A DNA stretch of 64,000 bases from positions 744,001 through 808,000 of the forward strand of contig OZ345366.1 in the NCBI GenBank assembly GCA_977006965.1, given 5' to 3'. The stretch comes from Phymatolithon calcareum (lineage: Eukaryota; Rhodophyta; Florideophyceae; Hapalidiales). Made by a program: the position numbers and the translations under genes. The stretch's first letter is position 1, and each line of letters opens with the position of its first letter. Below, piece after piece: positions 54,638 through 64,000 of this stretch. The notes below the pieces were generated by a model, which was not told the origin of the DNA, made no database searches, and saw only the letters and a list, made by a program, of their open reading frames with translations.

Positions 54638-56299
54638 GTGATGAAATTTGATACAGAATACCAGTTTTCCATCAAGTACATGTGCAGTTGAGCATGATCA
54701 GGACTGTTCAGCACGATCTGGAGATCTTGTACCGCAAGCAGACGAATTTTCTCAATAGTGCAGTTTCAACAGAACATAGGACGCTGGTTCCAATGTTTCG
54801 AATTTAATTTCATGACACTCTCGTGCATACTTGGCAAGATGAGTTGTGGTTTGCTCTTGTTTAGCTCTCGAATTTTGAACCAAATAGATCTCTTGACATA
54901 CCGAGAGCATAGTGAGGGATCCATGCGAATAGCATTGTATTCATTTGACCGCGATACTTTTTCGTAAAAAAGACTTGGGGTCGAACATAGAAACTCTCAG
55001 CTTTAGCGCGCGAAGAAATCAGTAAATATTGCATTGTCAACCTCCGGACCGGCCGGATTCCTCTAAAAAGGTTAGACAATTGAAACCCCCGTACAGAAAA
55101 CTGTTGTTTAAACAAAAAAGAGCTCCAGTTTGTGGCTCTTTGTCTTGTATGTGCCATCGATAAACATCTCAGCCCACTCGTGTCTACTAAGCAGACAGTT
55201 GCCAATTATTGTCACGAACCCGACAGCATATTGATTTTCGTTGCAAGAAACTTCTTCCAAATTCTTGGAGAAGTTGAGATACAAGCGGCTGAACTGAGGC
55301 GGATCTTAATTTCTCCTAAATTTTCCACGCATGAAATCGCACCATCGATAAAACAATTGTCCCCACTGAACAAGCCGACCATTTCGATGCATAATAATGC
55401 AAATTTGAAAGGGAGTAAGGTTAGATTTTGCATAGTTCTTAATCAGATCGAAATCAGCAGATGTCTAAAACGTTTTCGAGACGACATCTTAGTGATGAAT
55501 ACGATCTGACGCTTTTAGAGCAATCCTGCTCGCTGTGAGGGAGCCACCACAACGATAGACTCGTTTTTCGACACGAATTCTTTTCCGCCCAACAATACGG
55601 TTGTACGCTGAATCTGAACACAATATATCTGTACGGAATTGTTTTCGAGCTTTTTGCTTATGATACTGCTCTTCGCCATCGAAAATATTTGGAATTCAGC
55701 AATGAAGTCTCCTAAGAGGCGCTGGGGATAAAGAATAGAGCTATCGAATACTTGACTGTGGACACTTTATGCAGAATAATCGATCTATTAAATGTGGCAC
55801 TGTGCCACCTGCAAAGTATGCTCTGAGGCACACATGTGGTCAGAAATACCTTCGAAAACAGAACTTCCGGTACCGCAGTATCCATAAAGGTCTTCTTGCT
55901 TTGGAAGCATTGCGCTTCCAATTGCCGTTCTTCGCTACTTCTGTTCAAGACACATAACGATTGCCATCTTTTGCTGTACTTTGTGGACTCTGACATCGCG
56001 ACTTCACGGAGAGAATCTAGGTTCTGAATTGAGCTGGGCGTGCATAAAACAAACCACAAAGCTGAAAAAATAATTTCGTCGATGACGTCCACCTCGTCTG
56101 CCATCAGCCTCCAAAAGGCATTGTCAACATCACGATCATCAACAGAAAAGACTATTTCTACTACGCCTGCTACTTCAAAGAAGCCTGCCAACAAACGCGG
56201 GAAGTGCTCATAAAACACAACATTCGGATTAAGAGACAAGGCATCCGTCTCAATGCACTCCATAACAAGGACGTGAGACAGAGTTTTATGCTACAGCAA

Positions 56300-57013
56300 G
56301 GAATATTATCTTTAGTCAGCAGTATGTAGGCGGCAGTGGTGTACAACTGTACTGCAGCAGCAGGGAAACCGGTGTGCAATCAACAGTTTGGGCTATCGGT
56401 ACGAGCATAACAGACGCCAATGGTGTGTGAATGTAGTACAGTAGCAGCAGGACCGATGCGTTGTCAGCAATGTGTTCGCACAGAGCAGGCTGTAGTCATG
56501 TAAGAATGTATTGCAGCAGCAGGGTGTGTAGTCAGCACCTCGTACACGCAAAGCAGGCGGCAATCGTGCATGAATGTAGTGCAGCAAGAAGAAGACTGAT
56601 GTGTAGTCAGCAGTGCGTATGAACGAAGCAGGCCACAGTCACGTACGCATGTATTGGAGCAGCATCTAGACCAGTGTGTAATCGGCGTTGTGCCCGCACA
56701 AGAGAGGCGGCAGAGGGCAGACGGCAATCGTGTCTGAATATCGGGCAGAACCAGGGTGTGTAATCAGCAGTGAGTACCCACAAGGAATGGGCAATCGTAT
56801 GTGAGTATAGTGCAGAAGAAAGAAGACCGCTGTGTAATCAGCAGTGTGTACACGCGTAGCAGTCGGCAGAGGGCAGGCGGCAATACTGAAAACGCAGTGA
56901 AGCAGCAGGAAGATCTTTGTGTGTAATCAGCAGTGCGTACGAACAAGGCAGGCGACAGAGGCAGGCGCAAATCAAGTATGAAAGTAGTGCATCAGCAAGA
57001 AAAACTGTGTACA
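56300..57013 (-). repeat. Right arm: inverted array of about nine 70-95-bp units
   Basis: Same units as the left arm in reverse orientation, with GTGTAATCAGCAGTGTGTAC recurring. The outer edge is set by the match of TGTACACGGTTTTTCTTGCTG (left) to its counterpart near 57005-57013. Confidence 0.8.
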
Positions 57014-58109
57014 ACACTTTTCCTGTGCAGTGCGCCAGACCCCACCCCGCATGTTCTCGTACCGCATACTCCCGCGTCGTATTTATGCAGCGGCGCGCCG
57101 CCGACCAGGGAATTCAATCCGTGCGGGAGAAGGAGATCAAAACTCGATGAGGCTGCCGACAAGATATCCAATGACAGGCTGAACTGATTGGCGGATACGC
57201 AAAATGCAGGAAATATTGGCACTGATTCTACCAAACAATTGGAAGAAGCGCAGTTACGTCTTTACTACAAGTACTAACCATGGCGTCGCTTACAGCAAAA
57301 TCTATCAAGAGAAGCTTCTCCGCGTCTTTCGCTCGGAGACACGGTGTATCGAACTTGACCGGTTTGAAAACCCGCCGACCTATGCGGAGCATCACGCTGC
57401 TGGCCCTGATACTGGGGTGGACTGTACAGTCTCAAGGATGAGTCCATTATCCCTTGGTTCGCCTACGCGGTCGGAAATGGAACCGAAATATCATTTTCGA
57501 AGTCAAAAGCGCCCATTTCTGGCACTGAGAGATCCGACACAGCACGTCGTGCAACCTCGGGCACATAGTTGTCGGCCAGTACCGCTTCTTGAGCTGGTTC
57601 TTCTACTATGCTCCACCGGAGCAGCGCATGAGTCACGGCGAACAATGGATTGCGCTGTCGGTGTGAGTTTCGGTGCAATTGCCGCGCGCCGTTGGATCTT
57701 TTCGCCCTCATTTCTGATGTTCCGGGTACTGCTCGAAGCAGAGGCCCTGCGAGAGAGCGAATCAACGTGAGCATTGCGAGATACAGCTTCTGCCGCAACC
57801 GGCTGCGTTCTTTTCATTATCATTTTGCGCAACGCTTCTTACTGCAGCTCCTGCAGAAACTCTTCCGAAATGTTTCGTCCGTTCCCGGCATGGCGAAGAC
57901 CTGTAGGTTGGCACTATCCTCTTCGATCGCGCACACTTTTTGTAAATGATCCTTCCCTTCTTTCCAGACTCAGCCAGGGACTCAATAGCGCAATGGTCCC
58001 TTTGAAATGCAGCTGATATATTTACTGTTTTCAGTGCTCTTTTGTTTCCTTTTCGTCTTTCAGTGGACACTGCGGTCGTGCGTTCCGATCCGTGACTATT
58101 AAGAGAGAT
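57014..58109. other. No clear gene
   Basis: A minus-strand frame at 57463-57798 has a protein-like end (HALLRWSIVEEPAQEAVLAD, then SDLSVPEMGAFDFENDISV) but no recognised family. The plus frame on top of it (57204-57770) is probably its shadow. Confidence 0.3.
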
Positions 58110-58567
58110 TTATAACCATTTCTCCAGATCAAATACGGACGCGCTCAACGCTGCATCAGTCGCGAGAAAAAGGTGTGTACCTTTTATCCATTCCCTGAAA
58201 TTGACGTACAGGAAAGCAATTGCCGTGAGCGGAGAGTTGTCGTCGCCGAAGTCAGTGTAAATATCGGAGATAGAAGCCATTTTGTTAAACATACCAGTAG
58301 AAAGCCTGATCTCAGTTGGCCCTCCGGATGGGTTCGATGCTAAAATCCTTCGGTAGTGCCCTTCAGAGAAAATAATAGACTTGAATTGGATAAACACGGA
58401 TCTGGCCGATCAAATGGAAGGCGGCTTCCACTCTGGGTTAATTCTTTCCTTCTCTTCGACCAGTTTGTCAAAAATATTCCGACTTTCTTAACAAATGAAT
58501 CCAGCTTTTGCCCGACTCCCCTGCGTGAATCCTCCGAGGCGCGCTTAGGTAGTCGCTGAAAAATCAT
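58110..58567 (-). pseudogene. Decayed coding fragment in two frames, unknown
   Basis: From 58567 a frame reads ASEDSRRGVGQKLDSFVKKV and then LTNWSKRRKE; after a frame change near 58370 a second frame runs GHYRRILASNPSGGPTEIRL and ends TDAALSASVFDLEKWL at 58110. Both parts look like real protein. No family recognised. Confidence 0.3.
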
Positions 58568-58978
58568 AATGAGCTCTTAAATGCGCTGATCTCACATTCA
58601 TCGAATATACACCGCGAGAATAGTTGAAATTGACAAGCGAGCAGATAAAAGTGTCGGAAATTACTACTATACAGGTGCAAAAAGACGGCACGCCGGCATT
58701 TACAGAGTTAGCTGTTGACTTGCTCCTTCTTTAATCGCTCTCCCCTTCCCTGAAACCTTGACGGGGCTCCGTCTTCCGTGTATCGCGGTGCCCACCCAGT
58801 ACTTTCCCCGGCATGCAATTGGAGAGTCCTGAGAAACCCGTAACTCGAATTGCAACTGGGTCGAAGAGCTAAATGACGCACAAATGTGGTCGGAGAAATG
58901 TACCAAAGCCTGTTTCACTGGAAGGAAAGAGACCCGATATAGCGACATCCAAATTCGATTATTCGCCAGAGTCCCATG

Positions 58979-59490
58979 GGCGAGTTCATCGACTTCTCGG
59001 TCTGCCGCACCGCGCAGCGATCCACGCAGGGGGTTCTGAACGCCGTCTGGTTCTCCACCGGAGCGCTATGTGAGAGTTCACCGATTGTCTGGGTCTGCAG
59101 TGCCGCGCGGAGACCCACGCTCGGGAGGGAGAGAATTCTCACGTCGAGGCTTTTCTGCGCCGGAGCGTAGTGGCCGAGTTTATGGATTTCCCGGGTCTGC
59201 CCTGCCACGCGTCGACCCATGAGGTGGGTGTTCTGACATCCAGTCCTGTCTGCGCCGGATTTCCATAAGCTCGTTTACAGACTTCCCGGGTCTGCTGTGC
59301 CTCGCTGCAGCCCACCCGGGGGGGAGTTGTGTGAATTTCTGTTTTCTTTGCCCTGGAGTACCGTATGCGGGTTTATGGACTTCTCGGGTCTGTCGTGCGG
59401 CACTCAGACGCACACGGGGGTGTGTTCTAACGTCCAGTCTTATCCGCGCTGGATCTTCATGGGCGAGTGTGGCGATATCCCGGGGGGGAG
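58979..59490 (+). repeat. Array of five degenerate units of about 91-100 bp
   Basis: Units start near 58979, 59070, 59169, 59266 and 59366, with a partial sixth at 59458. Each begins with a GAGTTTATGGACTT-like segment followed by CCCGGGTCTGCCGTGCC-like sequence and ends with TCTGCGCCGGA-like sequence. The array is GC-rich, unlike its AT-rich surroundings. Confidence 0.75.
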
Positions 59491-60811
59491 CTGTGTACGA
59501 TGAACGGCATGATCTCAGCGCGCAAAAGACGCAATTTTCCATCGCCAGACACTAGCTCTTCCTGCTGTCGTTATCTTTGTGTTTCTAGAGGCCAGATCTC
59601 CCGTGGATTTGTGCAGGTACTGAGAACCCGGTCATCCACAATCGCTTATGTAGCCAAGCCGCAGTTAAAGAACGCCCTCGACTCAGGGAGGACAGCACAG
59701 TAGAGCACATCCGGGGGATGGATTGCTGTCCCCTGCACTATACGACCTGTGTCGACCTCATTTCATATCTATGTTGTGGTTTGAGGATCCCGAAATTTCA
59801 AAATGTATTTCATGTATCAAACAAAGCTGTGTAATTTTTCCGTCACGATTGGCGCGCTGTTAAAAATCGAAGCCATTTCTGAAAAAATGGCCTCGATTTT
59901 TGGCGAAACCGGTCCTTGGGTTGGCGTATTTCTGAATCCAGCGCCATTTTCTTGGGTAATTTGTTGTTGGAGTCAACCGGCGGAGTTCCTCTAAGCATTC
60001 AATATAGGTGATCAGAAAGATATGCCACATCTTAGAATAGTAGATCCTCATCCATGCTTTGCAAGTACGGAATATTCTAGCTGGATCTGGAGGCACTTGA
60101 GAAACTTTCGAGAAGTTGCGTCTTTCGTAACGTCGCGAACGGGGTTTGGCGAAAGTGGCATGTAAACGTCTTAACAAATCATCCGGGCTATTATGCTTGT
60201 TCAATTGGTTATGAAAAACATTTCTCCCTTTTACACACAGTGTCGTGGTCGGCTTAAGCGACCGTTAACAAGAAGACTCTTCCTCAAAAGCTCGGAATGA
60301 TACTCTGAACTGTTTTGAAGAAAACCACCAAGCTGGCGCACTTTGAAATACTCAAGTCCTGTCCATCTTCATTTTTATCTACACACAATATAACAATAGT
60401 AAACCACCAATTTGAAGACACATGGCAGAACACTTGCAAAGCGACAAATTTAGATTGATGACACAAAGTCTTTTTAATCCTGGAGAGAATCAAAAGTTTA
60501 CAAGACATTGGTCTATTAAAAATTGTGGCAAAAAGCAAGACTCTGAGTATGGCATCACCGATCCAGGCCTCCGCGTGCAGCGAATCTATAGATCTACCTA
60601 TAATTTCATCTTTCTCCCCTCTTTCTTGCAGTGAGAGTTTAAATAGTGTCCTGGAGCACTTTACAACCGATCTGATAACCCTTCGGAGTATTATATTGCA
60701 TCATAACCCCTCCGTCTCCGGCTGTGTAATATAACATTTGCACTCTTCAGCGCAAAAGTGAGGTCCTTGTCGGATGCTTTCGGCACTATAAGCATCCAAA
60801 ATAGTACATTA
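59491..60811. other. No gene; contains one strong hairpin
   Basis: At 59862-59901 arms of 17 bp (AAAAATCGAAGCCATTT, one mismatch) surround a 6-nt loop. Otherwise short featureless frames. Confidence 0.45.
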
Positions 60812-61600
60812 ACAAGTGGATCTGTTTCGACGCTTCGCGCCCATGACTACTGCTTATATCGAGATATTATTAAAATTAATAAGAGTTTTATACATAGTGC
60901 TGAGATATTAGGTCCATGTTCCATTAAATAAAGCGACGTATTTATATACATTTTATAATAGTCAAAATATTTAATAAATTTTACACACCACTTGTCAAAG
61001 AAACCGACTCACAATTATAATATTTATTTATAACTAACATTTCTACGAAAGGGCCTCTCGGTAAACTACATTTCGAGTCAGGTTATCTGTCTTTGTCGTG
61101 CACACCGTCAATTTTCTTGGATCGGTTACTCGAGACTCAGCGACTTACAGTGACCGTGCGCAAAGCAGTAATCAGATAAGTCAAGTCTAAGCTTTCCGCC
61201 AAGTGACTGGCCTTGTGCCTTATTGGTAGTCATCCCAAAGCAGACCCGGATAGGAAATTGAGTTCTCTTGAACCCGGGTACACTTACATAGCATCCCTAT
61301 TGGATGCCTGCTGAGCTCAATCTTGTTCAGCACTCTTTCGATCACGTGACACTCTCATCGCCTTGACAGCTGCAGCAAGGCGTAACGTTCTCTGTTCTGC
61401 TGTCTCAGTCGCTCTTCGAGTTCTTGCGCGTTATCTATTTCTTCTCCTTCGCTCCTCGTTCCGAGAGCGCTGCTGAGCATCCCGAGCTTCTCTCAAGCTG
61501 TCGGCCTGAGCACTTGACATCCTTGTTCTTCTTCTTCAGATATCTGTTCGGAATCCCTTCGGGTGCCGACTGATAGCAAAATCTCCTACAGACTTCACCC
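60812..61600 (-). mobile_element. Helitron relic 1 (minus strand, internally deleted)
   Basis: Reading leftwards: an ATG at 61520 starts MSSAQADSLREARDAQQRSR, an Arg-rich leader typical of some RepHel proteins, broken by a TAA at 61433-61431. After a short gap of about 100 bp comes the helicase C terminus (about 61310-61040) with RVCFGMTTNKAQGQSLGGKL and LSDYCFAHG, the Pif1/Helitron motif region. Rep and most of the helicase are missing. Further left lies a GGCGCGAAGCGTC hairpin, and the shared sequence with relic 2 ends at CCACTTGT (reverse complement of 60812-60819), taken as the 3' end. The 5' end is not defined. Confidence 0.65.
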
Positions 61601-62901
61601 TATAAGATATCTGCTTCGCTACACGCAAGTCGATGGCTTTCGTTGAGGGCCCCCTAGGCGAACAACAGAATTATAAATTTCTGTATCGGCCAGACTTCTC
61701 CACAAACGTGAACCAACCGTCTCGCGGTAACGGAACTTCTTCAGTAAAAACCCCTTTCCCGTTCACCGTGTACTCGAACACCGTTCGAGCTGGGCGACGT
61801 GAAAACACAGGGTAGCTTAACAGGCGGGCCTGGCCCTTTTTTCAACCTTTGAGATGTGAGAGGTGTTCCCGTGGATTTAAAAATGTAGATATCTTGAGGC
61901 ACCTACAATCTGCACTGCGCTTTCCCTCAGTTCCGTCTCCAAAAACTGATCTGTACCCCGCCTGGTACCTCCGCCGTTCCATCGTCTGCTTCTCACGCGC
62001 GTCTTCCAACCGTTAGCTAAGGTTACCTCTCGTGCTAACCAACCGACTTTGACCGTGGCCCTGCTACCTTTTGCTGACACGCACTCACCAAACAGAGCGT
62101 CCCAAGAATCACCTGCAAGGTACTCCTTTAGGCAAGGTCACCCTGCACGAGAGAGAGCCCTTAAGCGCACTCTCGCATAGATGGGACAGCGAATCGGGAT
62201 CCGACAGATCCTCACGTGCCCGCTCGCGGATCCTTACGAACACGTAAGGCAGCCAGATACAACAACTGAGTGGGGGGTATAGTAGTGCCAATCTCTGCAC
62301 CCCGCTGGTCTCCTGAATTGTAATTATTAATATGATAATTAAAAACCTAATTAAATTAAAAAGCAAATTAATTAAAAAATCAATTACAGTCCAGAGTCCT
62401 CGACCGGTCCTGTCCGAGGATCAGTTGGTCCCAAACAGCCGTATTGTCAACCCGCAACAAAGTCTGTCAACATATTTCTCTTGCGGAAAAAATTTCTCAC
62501 TCCCTTATATAGAGTACTCAAGCTCGAAACTTGTAACGGGCACGCACACAACTTGTAACAGACATATATAGAAGTTTTGTGTAACAGACAAACACAGTGA
62601 CATGACAAAATGTAAACGTTACTGCATACAGCCAATAGATTTCCTGCAAAAAGAAGAACACTAGGGATTCCGAATGATCCCTCACCTCAGTGCGTATCCA
62701 CCCTGTTGAACCTTATCATGTTACTGTATATAGCCAATAGATTTCGCACAAAAAGAAGAAAACTGGGGATTGCCGAGTGATCCCTCAGCTCAGCGTGCAT
62801 CCACCCTGTTGAACCTTATCTTGTAAAAATGTAACCAATGAGAATCAAAAGAGACACCGACAGACACACACACAGACAGACAGCGATTTTAGAAGTAGGG
62901 G
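61601..62901. other. Between the Helitron relics; contains a tandem duplication
   Basis: May include the 5' part of relic 1. AT-rich at 62310-62390. No gene seen. A CA/GACA-rich simple repeat lies at 62852-62883. Confidence 0.4.
62621..62823. repeat. 102-bp direct tandem duplication
   Basis: Copies at 62621-62722 and 62723-62823 share GCCAATAGATTTC, AAAAAGAAGAA, GATCCCTCA and ATCCACCCTGTTGAACCTTA; a handful of substitutions separate them. Confidence 0.8.
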
Positions 62902-63140
62902 ACAAGTGGCTCCATGTCGGCGCTTCGCGCCTTTGATGTGTGATTAGTATAATATTGCGAGATATGTGTAATCATAATATTGCTTTACCGTACTCACTCT
63001 ATCTGAAGTTGATCTACTTTGCATACTAAAAAAAGGGAACGAAAAATGAAGCACATTGAAATGGAACCTTTATTTAACACTACGAAGCATTCGTTTTTTC
63101 TGGAAAAGTTACTGATCTAAAGGTCAGCGACTTCGGAACT

Positions 63141-63545
63141 TCACGGCGAGTGCAATGCTTCTCTGTAAACTAAGTTACGGATCTTGTTACCTGTCCGCGT
63201 GATACACACTGTCAGATTTCTCAGATCTGTTACTCTTGATTCACAAACCCAGAGCTGACCATGGGAAAAACAGTCATCCGATAAGTCAAGTCCAATTTGC
63301 CCTCCAAAAGACTGTCCTTGTGCCATATTGATGGTCATTCCGAAACAGACACGCACAGGAAACTGCGTTCTCTCGAACCCCGGTACAGGAAATGTGTCAT
63401 CTCCTGGACCGCATGGAACACTTGGGAGACTGAGTCGACTTCCGACATAAGACCCAACGGCAACCTTCAACTGCAAGAGATTGTTCTACATGCCCTCCAC
63501 GATGTGCCTTGCCGCGTTCACGTGTCCGTTCTGAGGACATAAATT
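63141..63545 (-). pseudogene. Helitron helicase C-terminal fragment
   Basis: From about 63545 the frame reads VMLLRNLCPQNGHVNAARHI, meets a TAG near 63490 and continues in frame to 63141. It holds GFERTQFPVRVCFGMTINMA (helicase motif V region) and FSHGQLWVCESRVTDLRNL (motif VI, with the catalytic Ser-Arg kept). Walker A/B and Rep domains are absent. Pif1-type helicase of the Helitron RepHel protein; clearly non-functional. Confidence 0.8.
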
Positions 63546-63559
63546 GCGAAGCAGCATCA

Positions 63560-64000
63560 CTACAAATACTTTTTTCTGTTGAAGACGGTGACGATTCTCC
63601 GTCGAGCTCTTGCTGAATCTCGATCTCCAGCCCGGCGGCGATCAGCTGTTAGCTGCGTTTCGCGACACCTTTCAGCTCGAGTTGCCTCATTGACAGAGTC
63701 TAAGCGGGCTCGCCGCTGCTCAGTATTCTGAAGCTCTCGCGTTATACGCGTGCTTTCAGCATTCGCATCCTGGCGCGTTCTGCGTTTCTCAGAGTTTTCC
63801 CGCCTTCGTATAGCTCTCACAGCCGCAACAGCAGCGTCCGAGCGCGATCTGCGTTGCTCAGGATTCTCGAGCTCTCGCGATATACGCCTGGTTTCAGCAT
63901 TAGCATCCTGACGCGTTCTGCGCTTCTCAGAGCTTTCCCGTCTTTGTCTAGCTCTTGCGACCGCAGCAGCAACATGCAAGGGCTACCTGCGTTGCTCAGA
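63560..64000 (-). pseudogene. Arg-rich repeat N-terminal segment of Helitron RepHel (partial)
   Basis: The minus-strand frame carries two tandem copies of a 45-residue unit (135 bp), each with SEKRRTRQDANAE, RELENPEQRR or a close variant, and an Ala/Arg-rich end. A TAG at about 63985 interrupts the frame, which otherwise continues (SEQRR) to the window edge. Such Arg/Ala/Glu repeats precede the Rep domain in several protist and animal Helitrons; in a real element the Rep domain should follow, but here the deletion joins it to the helicase end. Confidence 0.6.

Larger units (their letters stand above)
52459..57013. mobile_element. Mutator-like/foldback element with tandem-repeat inverted arms
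   Basis: Two long inverted arms flank a 3-kb core. The left arm (about 52459-53280) and right arm (about 56300-57013, inverted) are each built of roughly nine degenerate units of 70-95 bp containing CTGCTGCACTACATTCATAC and a GCGCGTACACACTGCTGATTAC-like half. They correspond unit by unit: for example 52511-52529 is the exact reverse complement of 56940-56958 (19 nt). The core (53.3-56.3 kb) has decayed minus-strand frames; one (54428-54637) resembles the part of a MULE transposase downstream of the catalytic domain. Long TIRs made of tandem repeats fit MULE or foldback elements. Target duplications were not found because the outer edges are eroded. Confidence 0.7.
62902..64000 (-). mobile_element. 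Helitron relic 2 (minus strand, internally deleted, right end outside window)
   Basis: Same structure as relic 1: an Arg-rich N-terminal segment (63560 to window edge) joined within about 15 bp to the helicase C terminus (63141-63545). The 3' side carries a perfect GGCGC-GAA-GCGCC hairpin (62920-62932) and ends at CCACTTGT (62902-62909 reversed). The two relics share sequence on both sides of the deletion. Confidence 0.7.

Noticed and set aside
1-64000. CRISPR array, prokaryotic operons or rRNA genes
   Set aside because: No regularly spaced identical repeats, no rRNA-like conserved blocks; all tandem arrays seen are degenerate minisatellite-type repeats in a eukaryotic context.

Overview
The window is nuclear DNA of an intron-poor, compact eukaryote. 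It carries a cytosolic ribosomal protein (eL26/uL24 family), an ESCRT-III subunit, TIP41, RFWD3 and TAM41 homologues, and three genes have clear short GT-AG introns. A compact gene island sits between blocks of decayed transposons, and there is a bacterial-type glutamyl-tRNA synthetase with an organelle-type leader. This pattern fits a red alga of the Chondrus/florideophyte kind; that placement is inference, not proof. LAYOUT: (1) 0-3 kb, minus strand: 5' part of an LTR retrotransposon, with a gag gene bearing a CCHC knuckle and the start of a pol frame in the -1 frame. (2) 3-8 kb: no intact gene, with a decayed plus-strand coding stretch near 6.4-6.8 kb. (3) 8.1-29.6 kb: the gene island. It holds RFWD3-like E3 ligase (-), pyridoxamine-phosphate oxidase (+), a zinc-ribbon protein (-), VPS20/CHMP6 (-, one intron), a small acylated acidic protein (+), TIP41 (+, one intron), a large unrecognised protein (-), GluRS (+), RPL26 (-), TAM41 (+) and RTRAF/CGI-99 (-, one intron). 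Neighbours are mostly in convergent or divergent pairs 100-650 bp apart. (4) 30-64 kb: a transposon graveyard. It contains a hAT-type MITE with a perfect 8-bp target duplication, an 0.8-kb inverted-repeat element, an unknown 321-codon ORF, and a roughly 13.5-kb block bounded by a perfect 30-nt inverted match. That block holds a broken Plavaka/CACTA-like transposase plus two further interrupted genes. After it come a 4.5-kb Mutator-like/foldback element whose inverted arms are tandem repeats, a roughly 97-bp satellite-like array, and two Helitron relics with the same internal deletion. HOW THE GENES RELATE: the island genes are ordinary housekeeping functions (translation, vitamin B6, cardiolipin precursor synthesis, ESCRT, TOR signalling, DNA-repair ubiquitination) with no sign of operons. 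The most unusual material is in the mobile DNA: the multi-gene TIR block with single-stop interruptions in all three genes, the paired deletion-derivative Helitrons, and the two back-to-back near-perfect hairpins upstream of GluRS.
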